From contig JAODTK010005198.1 of NCBI GenBank assembly GCA_026419785.1, forward strand, positions 170,237 to 234,236: DNA of 64,000 nucleotides, in the 5' to 3' direction. Under the pieces are notes generated by a model. The model was not told where the DNA came from, made no database searches, and saw nothing but the letters and a program-made list of their open reading frames with translations. A program made the translations under genes and the position numbers. Positions 48,464 through 61,317 of the stretch are shown here, piece by piece (position 1 is the first letter of the stretch; every line of letters starts with the position of its first letter). The DNA comes from Sclerodactyla briareus. Taxonomy: Eukaryota > Echinodermata > Holothuroidea > Dendrochirotida > Sclerodactylidae.

Positions 48464-48652
48464 AAATAATTGCATTCATTCATATGAAAGTATTGCCAAT
48501 GTTACAGCAGCTGGTTTTCAGATTCTGACCCGCGCGGAGATTCTGGAAAAAATCGTTGAAATTCTTTCGCCGTTCGTAATAGGAAATAAACGGGCTGGAA
48601 CTCTTTTCAAACAAGCTTGGATAGATCGCAGTGGCGTGTATGACTGTATGAG
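48464..48652 (+). CDS. Spliced exon of unknown family
   Basis: A good acceptor (CTCTTTCTGCAG, ending 48,463) and consensus donor GTGAGT (from 48,653) bound 189 bp, exactly 63 codons. The single open frame enters and leaves in phase 2. It contains ILTRAEILEKIVEILSPFVI, a probable amphipathic helix, and ends in DRSGVYDCMR. The last phrase resembles an Ig F strand, but no B-strand Cys or Trp is present, so the family is unknown. Unlike most exons here it has no internal frame change. Confidence 0.35.
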
Positions 48653-48659
48653 GTGAGTA

Positions 48660-51110
48660 CATGACATGTTAGGTGCCTCCTTGAAAGGATAGGCATTCTT
48701 TCCGTCTTTTGCATTTTTGAACAATAGTCCGTAAATTGGGTGGAAGTCTCTCAACTGTCCAAATACAGGTTGACGCAGGAAACCAGGCATGTACGTCTCC
48801 TAGTCCTGTATGTCATCGTCGTTTGTTTTAGATTCCGTCTGTTTGCTACAAGCAAAGGAGCAGCAGCAAGCAGAAACTGCGCCTATCACAATCACCCCAC
48901 GGCATCTCGTTTATTCCTACTGTCATCGTACTGTATCTTTGCGATCTTGCACATTCGTACTGCTTGTTTCGGACTGGATTTCTTGTCCATTCGTACTGCC
49001 TGCGTATTTGCCATGCTTGGCACCGACCTCGTGAGGGGGGGGGGGGGGGGCTGGAAATTCGTGGCAATATTGGCAACCCGTCGCAAGCACGTTTCGAACG
49101 GTGTCTGACGTATGGTAATGATCAATGGAGAGCTGGGTTTGAATAATGGATTGCCAAAAACAGACCGCGAATTTTGAAAAAAAAAATCGGAAGATGTCGC
49201 AGGCTAAAGTCGTTGGAGTGTGAAAGGGGGCTAACCAGGGCATGTATATAGCAAGTGGACAAAATAAAGCTATGCTTTGTAATGTAACAGAGGCTGGTTA
49301 TATTCCTTTCATTCAAAATACCCTCTCTCCATTGATTTTTTTTTTTTTTGCATCCATCAAACCTAGCATGCCTCATTACCTATTACGTTTCTGTTCCCAT
49401 GTTTTTTTTTTTTTTTTTTTTTTTTTTTTGTTTTTTTTATATCATTAAAATAATATCGGATATGATCATCAAACCGTAGGGGATTAGTTACTATGTCAAC
49501 TGTAAAGATTGGAGTAAGGAAATAGAATACTGTCACTTGATTCTCCTCTGCTCAGATACATTGATTATACAGATTAAACATGATGATTGTAAAAGTAAAA
49601 TTTCAAGAAATCATCCAAAAAAATCTACAACCACTGCACCGGCAATATAGACGTTGGTGAAATAACTGAGCTATATATTTGTCATTTCAGATATATTGCA
49701 TGAAGTTATATAGAGTGAGTATAGTCAGATTTTAGGAGGGCAGATACAAGGTGACTAGGGTCAAACAACAACATTACCCCGACAAGGAATCAGTACACAG
49801 AGCTGCGTTCTTGTCAGCCTATGACGATAACATAACTTTGTTATGTCTTGAGAAGAAGAAAAAAGGCAGGAATTTGATTGTTCCAACTCGAAGCCTCAAA
49901 ATATTAGTTAGAAAAGTTCAATACTATCAGACGAGATTATCCGGTGCATGATCCAAACTGCGAAGCGGCCATAATTCATGGCCTACACGTACGGGCATCA
50001 GGAATGGCCATGAAGGCCCCGAAAGTTAAAATATTTGAGCAACGTTGTCACCATATTCCCTCCGTTGTACGTTGGTAGTTACAAACCTAAGAGCGGTGCT
50101 AAGAGCGTATTTCGTTATGAACTATAGACTCAGTCCTACAGTGCTAATAAAGTTCGCTTGAAGGGCATGTAGGCAAGCAATATGCAGTACTGAGAGTCCG
50201 TTGCGTTTAATACATATTCTGTTCACACTCACAATCTATCTACTACTGCATCGCGTTATACTCTATCTGTCGCAATGATCTCTTCGATTTAGCCTAAATT
50301 ACGAAGGTTACCTTTCGGGTTCTCAATGTGAACGAAGCTATTCCGTGTTGTGTTATTGTAGTAATCGTACCTACTAGGTCTAATGTGGCAGTTCGGCTTA
50401 CTGCCCCAACAGTGTGGAAACGATAGGCCACCCGCACAGTAGGCTGGACGCCAACTCGTAGTCTTCTTCGCCTAATATCCTCTCATGCGAATATAGTATA
50501 CAATTCAATTATTCTCGGCAGTTCACTGGTTGCTGCTGTTCCCGATTATAACAGGGTACCACAAAATATGATCTGTATTTGTCCACTAGGCGGAACCAAT
50601 TATACCCACACTCAAAGCTAGCCTACGCAGTGCTGTGCATGTACCTGTAATCTGAGACTCACTGCGAATAAGTGCAAACTATTATTACCGGTTTACGTCA
50701 CGATATGTCAAAAGGAAGCAGTAGAAACCCACTTAGGCTATTTAGAAAAGTGTAAATTCGACCCGAACTGCCAGACTAGGTCAGTACTAGCTTAGTACAA
50801 AATTCCAGACAAAAACTTGTACACACACCATCTATACCTACACAACACTAACAGATGTACCTACCTATTTGTTTGTGGAAACGTTGGACAGATGTTGGAA
50901 AAAGTTCATACTCACACACACACGCACACACACATACCCCCTCCCCCTCCACAAACACACAAGCACCCAAGAAAATCTTCTGACTTCTGATATGTTTATA
51001 GGTTTATATACATTTTTGCATAGTATTATTTTTCATTCATATAGTAGTATTATATCGTAGAGTGACGGAAATCACACTTTGTTTTTTATATTCTTATCTA
51101 TTTTTTTCTT
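48660..51110. other. No gene recognised
   Basis: G tract at 49,036-49,050, T tract at 49,402-49,437 and a CA-rich stretch at 50,909-50,937. The last part could be intron or 5' UTR of the acetyltransferase-like gene. Confidence 0.35.
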
Positions 51111-51114
51111 AAAG

Positions 51115-52039
51115 AGACCTGAGAATTTCGAAGACGTTCCATATCCACTAACTAAAGAAGAAGCCATATCTTTCGTCAAGACAAAACTTGGCATCCCAAA
51201 CCCAGAGAGAATGATAGCGGAAGACAGAATGATATTTCTGAACAGTGTTGCTGAACGGATCAAGAGCAAGTACCTTTCACCAACATACATCATTTCCAGC
51301 CCTACCTCCTTTGGGAGAAAGATGAAGGTGATATGTGCCGTTTGATTGCCTCCACGGAGGGGGGCCCCTGTTGGGTTGTGAATCCGTTCACCAAAGCCCT
51401 GCTCGAACGTTTCGGCTACACTACCTATCATATTTGTGGCCACAATCCGGACGATCCAGTGTACGAATCCCACATTGGTACGGTTGTTGAGGATGCGGCC
51501 TACCCCGGGAGCCTTCATCTGGTGGAACCAGGGACTCGGAGGCCCCTTGAAGCTTGCGCTACTCTGGATTTCGAGGCCGAGTCGCCAGAGTACAAGTTCA
51601 ACTACATGAGGAGCAAGTTCTTCAGGAAGGGGGACAGGATAATCTGGTGTTCCCGGTCGGCCACGACAGCGCCTGACGACAAGTATATCATGTATGACTC
51701 CAGCGGGACGGCCTGGAGACAGCAGGTGATCTACCTCCCTAATGAGAGGAGGAATTGGCATCCTTATGTGAAATTTACACAAACCTTCCTCAAGGCGGTA
51801 GGTGGGGATGCTCAACCACCGTTCAATGGGTCGGTGCTCTTTGCCTACTTGAACGACGACCAGATCATCAGTGTACTGGCCTATGAGAACAGTATCGTTC
51901 ATTATCTGTACATAAAGACGGTACCTTTCAACGAGCTTCTGTCTCGAAACCTGCCCTCCTGCAAATGTTTCAGAAAAACTTCCTTCAGTATTCGGAGGAG
52001 ATGTTGAAGCAAGTCTTCAAAATAGGTCCATTTTATTAG
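51115..52039 (+). CDS. Arylamine N-acetyltransferase-like protein, two frameshifts
   Basis: Family role: NATs transfer acetyl from acetyl-CoA to arylamines and related acceptors through a Cys-His-Asp triad in the cytosol. A polypyrimidine tract and AAAG precede 51,115, so this is probably a 3'-terminal coding exon whose start codon is upstream. Frame 1 reads LTKEEAISFVKTKLGIPNPE. After an indel near 51,260 frame 2 reads QVPFTNIHHF (the V-P-F-x-N motif), then STEGGPCWVVNPF with the presumed catalytic Cys (51,369-51,371). It continues with ESHIGTV carrying the His (51,471-51,473), LHLVEPGT, and LDFEAESPEYKFNYMRSKFF. A second indel near 51,950 restores NFLQYSEEMLKQVFKIGPFY and TAG at 52,037. The third triad residue is Glu (51,525-51,527) instead of Asp. 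The length of about 300 codons fits the family. Confidence 0.75.
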
Positions 52040-53785
52040 GGAGATAAAGTATCACTCTCTTATGGACGGAGGGCTGTCTTCTATGTAACCATTCGGTCCC
52101 CCCCCCCCCAAAAAAAAAAACCCCGATGAAACAAGGTCCAAAGTCAAATACCTGAACACACGTACTAATCCTGTTGATTGTCACCCCCCCCCCCCCCCAC
52201 TCGGCTATTTCTCCGAAATCTCTCCTGCCTTCGTTTCTTCGTTCACACAGCCATGACTGGAGGATCGCATGATACAAAACGTGTATCACGTGACGTTTTA
52301 AGCGATCGGGTTCCAAAGCGAACACCATTGATGAATTGCAACCGTTCCTTCAAAGGCGTTGGAGCCTATAGCTGACATGCCCTGTTTGACAGTTTTGCCA
52401 ATCCCACTCTGCCAATAGAAGACACCTCCAACAAGATGTTTCCTGATTGGCTGCTTATTGATTGTGTTCTTCGTTAGGGGTTATGTATTAGGGGGATTCG
52501 CTGGTTAGAATTATTGTTTACCCATTGGTGTGCATCAGCTCTTACATGGTGGATGCGCACTGCACTGACGTTCCTGAATACAACAATAAGACAACTTGCG
52601 CATTGTGCAAATCTAATCTCATTGGGCCCTTCAAACACGAAATGAGATTTGTTACAGGAAAAATATGCTTTCCTGTTAGAGTATTTATTTATGAGAGGTT
52701 GCTATGCTTTGCTAACCTTTCAGTCCTGAGTTTTGATGAGGCAGGTGTGTTAATGCATCGTGCGATGAAGCGCGTTCCGGCCTCCATGACTTAATCACTC
52801 GACCACGGTGGCAGTCATTTATTACACATGATTGTGCTCACAGGGTCACGTGGATAACCCTTCTAGACCTGTGTTATTTCCGAAAAGGTGGAGGTCTCAA
52901 TATAGCGATTATTGAAGAGTTTCCCTGACTCAAGGGTTGAACAACATATTTAAGATTGCTGGAGCTTGATTAACAATTCGATAGGCAAAATGTTGATTGA
53001 AGTTTTTTTAATGATGATTAATTGGTAATACAAATAACACATCGACTGCGTAAACTCAATTGAGTATTGTGAGCGGTCCATGTCATAGTCATGTACCAAT
53101 GGATATGGTAGACAGGTTGTTATTTCAAAATTGTGATATTTTCCATACATAATATCACCCGCCCCCCCCCCTCGCCCTGTTTAGAAATTTCCATATAAGC
53201 GTCCTGCAGTTTTCTCTCAATGTGGCATACGCATACATTTTATTACCAGTGATAGGATTGTTTAGAACGGTATTGTTCCTCTAATTACACTTAGTTTTGC
53301 TACACAACTTTCACGCTTGTTTGAGACGGATGGTCCCATAACGTGTTCTTGGAGATTAGGGAATCGTTTGTCTATACGGTTGTATATCATGCTCTTCTAT
53401 TCTAATATTCCCTAACGCCTCCCGGTCAGCTCTGAATGATGAGTATTCCACCGTGTCTCGGTGCCACATCAGGTTCGGTGCCGTATATGACTTCACTGAG
53501 CTAAATTCAGCAGCAGAGAGATAACTCAATGATAATTAGGCTTACTGGTTAGTGGTACTGTTTGTTTTTCGAATTGAAGCAGCGTTCGATTACCCACTGT
53601 GCAAATAATTGAAGTGGTTAGCTCGAGGCCATTAGCCACTTTTTTCTAACTTCGGGACTTCTACCAGTGCTATAATAGGTCCGAACGGTAGCTACCGGCA
53701 TTGCTCCTTTGCCATAAACGCTTGGTAAACAAGAATCCAAGATTTAAATTAAACAATTAAATACACTGAAATAATAGCCATTTGG
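52040..53785. other. No gene recognised
   Basis: C tracts at 52,100-52,109 and 52,183-52,198. No exon was recognised downstream of the acetyltransferase-like gene. Confidence 0.35.
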
Positions 53786-53789
53786 ACCT

Positions 53790-54200
53790 CCCGGTGACTT
53801 TGAACTGCTCTACCTGTTGTTCAGGACCAACTGTAGTCCACATTCTCCAAGTTAGAAAGAAGTGCATACATTAAGCAAATTCGACCTCCGTGAACATCAA
53901 TGATTTTCTTGTTGTTTGGGATTAACAACAGTCCACATCCACCAAGTTTCGTTCAAATCGGACGAAAACAGACACAAATGTTACCTGAAATCACCGTCAT
54001 GTTTTTCGGGACCAACGTTTGTCGCCACCCACCGAGTTCTGTGTAAATCGGACTTGCTCTGTATTTTCGTGTGAAACCCACAAAATAGAGGGCAGCAGAC
54101 ATTCAGTGAAGCCCACCTTCGAACTCATCCGAGATTTCACCAGGACGGACATGTGTACCAACTTTCGTGTCAATCGGATGAAGTGCGCTAACGGCTAGTT
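53790..54200 (-). repeat. Degenerate CACCAAGTTTCGTTCAAATCGG repeat
   Basis: CCACATTCTCCAAGTTAGAAAGAAG, CCACATCCACCAAGTTTCG, CCACCCACCGAGTTCTGTG and TACCAACTTTCGTGTCAATCGG recur at about 60-120 bp. They form a series of degenerate units, inverted relative to the 27.7-kb repeat. Confidence 0.5.
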
Positions 54201-55040
54201 TCCGGAGGAAGCAGAGACGAAGACGGCACGGCTAAACCCCAAAACCATAATATTCCCGAACACTTCCAATATTGCAGAGATATAATTGAGGAGCAGCACG
54301 TCAGGCTGGCAAAGCCAATTTTGTTATAAACACTAGGATTAGTGGACTAACTCTCGTCCAGTGGGCATGTTGCAGTGTTAGGATAATGCCAGTTGGAGCG
54401 GTGGGGGGGGGGGGTGGGGGGTGCAGCAATCAATCGTGTCCCAAACCAAGTTCCCCTCGTGCCATCCCCATATGTTCACCGTACTTGTAGATGATACGTA
54501 TAGAGAAGAAAGCATATTTGCTGACGAAGTTATTGTGCATGGGTCTACTCTACTTTATTACACATGTAACAGAAGAGACAGAATTATTTTAGCATTTTGG
54601 CCTCCTCAATATGAAATTTAGGCGATCTGATTAGAATATGTGATAGGCCTTTGTGTTATGGTTGTACTGTACCATTGTTGCTTACCCTAATTTTATTACA
54701 TTATTTTGGGAGATACATGCCTGTATCATTGGGGACATGATCACATAGGCCATCCCCCAACATCAAATATGGGGGGGGGGTGTATCCCTCATCCCCCGCG
54801 ATCTACGCCTATGCTAAATTTGGTAATTTGATCGGCCCATCCATTCTAGACTTAGCTTGTTCACAAGATTTTCAGATTTTGACCTCAGATGATTTTTCTC
54901 CTGACTCCAAAACGATAGGGATCATATTTTTATCACGGGGAACCAATTTACCGAGTATGAACTTTTATCCATCCATCGATGCATAACCACAATATTAACA
55001 AGCGAGGCGTCACACATGCACAAACACACATGCCTACACA
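54201..55040. other. No gene recognised
   Basis: G tracts near 54,403-54,420 and 54,771-54,780. Open frames are short and unrecognised. Confidence 0.35.
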
Positions 55041-55049
55041 TACACACAT

Positions 55050-55148
55050 GCATAATGGGCGTCGATCCCCCCCCCCCCCCATTTTTGAAGTGAGGGGGGA
55101 CATAATATCAAAGGTCCTCCCCCCCCCCCCCCACTTTTGAAGTGTGGG
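55050..55148 (+). repeat. G/C-tract element, copy 4
   Basis: GGGCGTCGATC, C tract, ATTTTTGAAGTGAGGGGGGACATAATATC, C tract, CACTTTTGAAGTG: the same order as the 14.7-kb copy without its long G expansion. Confidence 0.55.
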
Positions 55149-56635
55149 AGAATGAAATCGCATGTATGATTTTTTCCCCCGTTCCCTGTAGAACATGTGT
55201 ATACCTTCAAACGTTTAAAGAAATCGATTTATTGATTGACTCCATCGAAACAACCTATGTTTTTAGATGGATGGCATTATCTACGATCGTTCAACTTTCA
55301 GTTATAGCCGACTCCATCTGAACAGCATTTTACTTACGTTTTCGAACCTAATCAAATGTTACATCTTTGAATTGAAGAGTTAAGAGTTTTACCCCAAAAT
55401 AACAATTTATAATGCACCGAATCAATTGAGTGCGCCATTCTAGCCGTTCAGACAACTGCAGAGCCCACAGATTAGATTGTCTACATTTATCGTTTCTTGC
55501 TTGATCAATGCACACTGCCTAAAAGTTCGGCTAATCAAGGTCCAAATTTTGAAGAACATCGGGTCCTTCAAATTCCATCAAATTACGTAGCGACAATGGC
55601 TTTTACTCTGAAACCAATTCATCAGGCGCGGTTTCTACTAACCCCCCCCCCCCCCCCCTTAAAACTACAACATTTACACCATTCGCATTTGCCGATTATG
55701 ACGCTCCGCTTAGATGGTCCGGTCCGTTATAACCCGCCTCCACCCTGCCATTAGGAAAATACCAACCCGCCTGTCATGCATATCGGTGGGGGGGGGGGGG
55801 GTAGCGTTCATACAGTCGGAAGTATAGTAAGAACAACACGCTTTGCTCGCTGTAAAATTGTACGTAAATTGATTTTCCGTTGACGGCGCGGTCGTCCATG
55901 ATTGTATGAAGATGTATGTCAATGTGCTTGTCTAGTTGTGGTACTACATATATATACTTTACATTTTAGCCCTAGTTGGTACACGGCATACTCGCTATTC
56001 TGCAAACTTCTGTAAACACAACATTGGCGTATCTTCTTCAAAAAGGATAAATATTTCCCTGAGATTGAATCAAAGTACCTGCCCAATATAGTCAGAGAGT
56101 AGGCCTACAGTCATGTGGCATAGAAAAAGTTTGGGCAAACCATCATGACAGGATCCGAGGCAGTCAGTTGTTGTTGAAATCGAGAATTCGAGTACCGGTA
56201 GCGCAAGTGCCCATGATTCGGGGGAAGAATGGAGCAATACGAGCAGGGTGATGGAGCAAAACTGAAATTTTACTCTAAATAGTTACTGAGTGCCCACCTG
56301 TTTCACTAAATGCCCCCTAAATGTGAAAATGGTGGTTTCTTCTATGAACTTCAATGAAATTTAGACAACTTGAGATTTGGGCAACTTCAATTAGAAAATA
56401 TGACAAGCCCACCATTCCAATGTCCAGCGCCTCAACAAAAAACCATGGCTACGCCACTGCATAAGCTCCGTAAGAGAAGGTCAGAGAAGGTTGGGAGTTC
56501 CATTACTTGCAATCTAGAAGGCTATTTTTTGCCAAAATGTCCGTGTACGCTCCGCGTCAACCGATGCTGGCTCTCCACTTGGATAGTAACTTGACGATCC
56601 CATGAAATATTTCACCCCCCGCCAGCTTTCCACCC

Positions 56636-56666
<31 letters not shown>

Positions 56667-57930
56667 ACCCGCCAGCTCCGCCCATCACTGAAAAAAATCT
56701 GGCTACGGTACTGGATTCAACTTTCAAGTAACGAAAGTCGAAAGTAGTTGTTCCTGCATTCTGACGTTAATTATTCATTCAGAATGACCTCAACGATCTG
56801 TTCCAAGCGATGGTGGCGCTCCGTTTCGATAACTGGCAAAATCATCACCCCCACATTTCACAACAGAGTGTGTATATTAATACACATATTGTCACTTTGC
56901 CTATCAGATATTAATGGCTAAAATGAGGGAGTTGGGTTGCTAGCTCCACCTGTTCACCGAATTGTTAACTTGCAGTGGGTTCTTGGTAATTATTTGACTT
57001 GTAATAACTTGCTGACATATTCTTCCACAAAAATATAAAGCGGTCGTAGATGCGTGACAACTTTTCAACATTTTCGTAACACTAAAATTACACATCCAGA
57101 CGTTTGCACTTAGGCTCAGCAGGTGCCATTTCCCGACGATCTAGGAGGTATAACACCTAAAATTTCCTCGGTGCGCTACGCGCCAACTGATGTACGCTCC
57201 TCTTAGATAGTAAATCCAAGTTCACCTCGTCCCCCTCCCACTTTCCGGAACGGATCAACGCCCCTGCATGCATAGACACACACACTGCCATGTCTGTATG
57301 GATTCCTCTGACGTCTGGGAATAATAAGGGTCAAAAAAGGGTCGAAAGTGATTACTGCTTTGGTTGTCTCCGCATTTCAAACAGCAATCCATAGGACTTA
57401 GTCTGGATGTTTCCTAACGCATATATACCTCCGTGAGAACTGAAAAAATATACAACAACAACAACAACAACATAGAGATACGATGGAGCCGACTGTTAAG
57501 TCATCTCCCACGTACTATATACTACATGCAAATCACACCGTACTGAAGTCAAGGGTTCACTATACCAAGTAATAGAGGGAGCTATAGGGAGCCATGGAAG
57601 CTTCAACTCGTAGTAAATGGCAAACATCTAAGCTTTTAGAAATGAGGTAGGTAGTCTGTACTCCACATGTGTGTAACGACTACACACGCCAGCAGCAGTG
57701 AATCACTCCATATCAATCCAGTTAAATGAATCTCATTGTTCTGTAATTCCGTACCGCCAAAGTTGCGTTTCCGCGAGACGAGCGCGGCGCGAGCGCTGGA
57801 GTAGGTGCGAGTTTTTTATTTATATTTTTTTATAGTATACTTACCGAGCAGAGGATCGAACCTTTCAAGGCTCAGCAAGGATGCAGACCTGGAAACTGAA
57901 TCCCTCACCAGGTACACAGGAATAAGGCAA
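55149..57930. other. No gene recognised
   Basis: C or G tracts at 55,642-55,658, 55,787-55,801 and 56,637-56,666. GGCTACGCCACTGC near 56,446 looks like the end of another CAGTGGCG-type element. GCGCTACGCGCC near 57,174 matches the palindromes at 23.8-24.3 kb. Confidence 0.35.
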
Positions 57931-57949
57931 TCTTCTTTGGCGGTACCTT

Positions 57950-58110
57950 AATGTGGCATACGGCAACTTGCAAATTGCCTACCCCTCGTCTAGCGAGAAG
58001 GCAACAAGTACCATTCTTTGGGATGTCGAACCCCGGTGTCCAGGGGGAAGGGCCGACACTCTACAACTGTGCCAACCACTCGGGTAAAGGAGTGCTGTGT
58101 TCCCACGGTT
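57950..58110 (+). CDS. Possible C2-type Ig fragment (E-G strands)
   Basis: One plus frame reads GNLQIAYPSSSEKATSTILW and DV. After a frame change near 58,020 the next reads NPGVQGEGPTLYNCANHSGK and G. The pattern Ser-Thr-x-Leu-x-x-x-Val, then Gly and Tyr-x-Cys-x-Asn-x-Ser-Gly, is the E to G part of a C2/I-set domain. The upstream half (B-strand Cys and Trp) is not clearly visible. Confidence 0.4.
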
Positions 58111-58199
58111 TTGGTCTGTTCCGGCTTCCATCATCCATTTTTACCGCGCTAGTTCAATGGACTCTTCAGCTTACTCTTTGGACAGCTGTTTCGACCTGG

Positions 58200-60340
58200 T
58201 AGGTGAATAAATAAAAGAAGCTTCACTAGCTGCGGGTAGAATTGCTAAATGATTGATTGAGATACCCGCACCGTGTTCTCCTGCTCGCGTCCGCACACGC
58301 ACCCGTGTCGTGCATGAAGAACAGCTGAATGAGAAATACGTTGGATAGATATGTACTGTCGCCCGCACCCACAACACAGCCTAATACAAAGATGTATGCA
58401 AGGGGAGCAGGCGAAATGACTGCCGATTGAATGTTGAGTTGACGGTGCGTAACCCAAATTGACGTTCCGAAGTGAAATCGCATGCTTATGGTGGAGTTTT
58501 AGGTGGAGTAAATCACTTGTTCGTAACTTTACTCAAACAATGATGACTCATAGTTAGTTTCATTGAAAAAAGGGGTTATCTTGGGTGGTGTAGCCTTTCA
58601 AACATGCACATCCTACCGCATGAACTGGCTGTGATAAGTCAGTTGTATACTTCCTAAACACTTCCCTGTCGTTTGAACCCCGAAAATTAACCATGATATG
58701 ATGAAATTCAGGATAAAATGGAATGGCAAAATTTCCACTCTCCGTTTTGTATCTTGGCAAACAAATAGTTCCACCCCAATCGTTTTTCCAATTCCTGTAC
58801 AAGAGTTATATCGAAATCATTCCGTCCATCTTTTTAACCATCACGTACTAAATTGCCTGCAAGCTCAGAAAAATTCAAGAGGACATCCGTAATGCATTCG
58901 AACTTAAACCTTTCCACTTTTATAAGTAGCATTTCTGTTCCTTTGTGCTATTCCAGATGATGGGCATTCGTGATAGAATAGAGCTTTCCGGGTCGTGTGG
59001 TTCATTCACATTCGCAATAACACAATTGTAATGATGGTAATATTATTTCCTATGATTACAGTCCCTGTATACATAACAGGTATAGGAGATGAGGTAGACG
59101 CATAATTTCAGCTAAACATGATAGTTCGTGAATCAGGGATGATGAACAGATACGGGGCCTTTGTCGCAGATTTAAATCCGAGATGACGGCATGATAAGAG
59201 CCTAGAGGTTAGAAAATCCCGAAGCGTTGCCGAGTGGTTTTGCCTCCTATTGTGACGTCGTAACGGTTTTTATTCGTAAACAAAGGCTCGAGTATCTGTT
59301 TATTATTCTCCTACATGAATATTGGAGAAAAAAAAAACAGGAAAACATATCTTCTCCATATTGAATCATATTTAAGTCTCACTAGACTGTTCAATTAACA
59401 AGCGATGCCAGAATCGCCAAATTAAACGAGTCCACAGAACGAACTTGAATTAAGATCTGCCGAGATATACCAAAGTGAAAAGATCGCGTGCTCTCCCTCT
59501 GTTGCAGAATAAGGCCTTTATTGGGAAAAAGCTGACCCTCCCTAACATTTAGCCCTGTCTGGACGGCATAAGTAGGCCTAATCATCAAATCGCCACTGGG
59601 CGACGAAATGGTGTGCATGCTTATAGTAAGCATATGGCTAATTGCCAATCTGCCAAATTGCTCCATGAGCGGGGAGATGTTTCTACGAATGCTTTTGACT
59701 GTATTTATGATCGCCAATTTCCCCTAGGTAGTAGGTAAGCTAACGCCAAGTGCCCTATGGGCAGCGAAATGTTCTTGGTTATGGGGTAACCTATAGGCTA
59801 GACTGCCTTTGGGAGACTATGAAATGCATAGCAGCGAGGCATGGATGGTTCCGACAGCGTGGTATAGCTTAATTGTTGTAATTCAAACAGAGCCGCGAAA
59901 GTCTGCCGAGGATTCCAAATTCATAACTACAAGGAGTACCGGACTGACTTACATAGGTCACGTGTTATTTAGGAATGTTCCATGCATAAGGTCATTTCCA
60001 TGATGAGGTCATCATCATACCCACAATTTGGAAATTAATAATGTTGATATTTTCTGATAAATACTATCCTCGGAGGTTTTGCCTGAGAAGTGAAGAACAT
60101 TTTTACAGACCCCCCCCCCACCTGTGTGGATATAGAGGTACCAGAGTGGAGTGTAGTCATAGTAAGCGATAATCTCTAAATAATGAGAGAATTTTATTTT
60201 GGCCAATTTATCAGATATGATATAGATATTGCCATGTTTCATGAGCTGATGTTGTTACATATAGGTTAGCGAGTTCGATTTCATTAAGACATTTTTAGAC
60301 ATCGGGGTGGTGGAGTGTAATTTCCGATGACAACAACCTT
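58200..60340. other. No gene recognised
   Basis: Unique-looking DNA. A C tract lies at 60,111-60,119. Short open frames have no motifs. Confidence 0.35.
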
Positions 60341-60350
60341 CATTCTTATG

Positions 60351-61317
60351 TCACGCGAGTCACGAAAATGGATGATAAAGTTTTTTTTTTTTTTTTTTAC
60401 TAGCGGTCACTTGATATTTTTCCATGTGCAATGGCAATTCTAGTACATGAACATGAGCAAATCTTTATTGAAAATATTTCACCCTTGCAATTCTATATTC
60501 TAGTAAAAATCCCCTCAGTGACTGTTCACGCGAGTCACGTTTTGTGAAAATATCACAAAATTCCATCTTCTTTTGGCCCAATGTAATTTAAAAACTATGG
60601 TGATGTGATAATTATGTGTAAATTAAAATGCCTAGTCGTATGTGATGATGTACAGCCTATTTGGTAAGAAGGTTACTTCCTAAACTAGCCATAGAATACA
60701 AATCACCTCTAAAACTCCTTTAGATCCAACTGTCACGCGAGTCACATTTTCCATCTTGAACTATTGGTGCCTGAAAAAAGTTTCAAAGTAGAGAATAGTA
60801 TATTCTAGCCCAATGAATGTTATATTCACCCGCAAGATCTATTGTTTTGTTTTTTTTTGGCCTTCAATTTCACCCACTGCATTGGTCTGGGACCATGTGG
60901 TGATAATTATTTAGTGATTCTTGTCAGCCAGTCACGTTTTTGTCACGCGAGTCACAGTACACATTCATCGTATTCGTTTAGTTTCATGTGTTACAACATT
61001 TCAGTGATGTTGCATAGTAATTGAGGTAGCGATGTTTTTCAACTCCGGTATGAAAGTAAAAAGTTATTGAGAGCCTTCTAATAAGACATAAGAAATGGAA
61101 CATTTATGTGTGCATTCTGATTTTAGCTATATAGACCTTGTCACGCGAGTCACGTTCAGGTTTTTGTTGATTTCACCCTCAATTCTTGGATATAAATTTC
61201 TTTTTAACTGTTGTAAGCATTAGGGCATACCTTCACTGACTACATGGTGATTTTCCCCAGGTAATTTCTTTATATCAAACAAAAGAAAAATCTAGTAAAC
61301 ATTGTCATGCGAGTCAC
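60351..61317 (+). repeat. Spaced TCACGCGAGTCAC motif series
   Basis: The 13-mer TCACGCGAGTCAC occurs at 60,351, 60,526, 60,733, 60,943 and 61,141, with one-base variant TCATGCGAGTCAC at 61,305. Spacing is 164-210 bp. Text between copies is diverged, but TTTCACCC and CCCAATG(T/A)A phrases recur. Either an old tandem repeat with one conserved core, or clustered binding sites. Confidence 0.7.

Noticed and set aside
48518..48790. 90-codon minus-strand frame opposite the 48.46-kb exon
   Set aside because: No motif or splice sites. The plus-strand exon is better supported.
57845..57905. tRNA-like box B (GGTTCGATCCT, inverted)
   Set aside because: No box A of good fit, no closing acceptor stem and no anticodon arm could be drawn. 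At most a SINE-head remnant.
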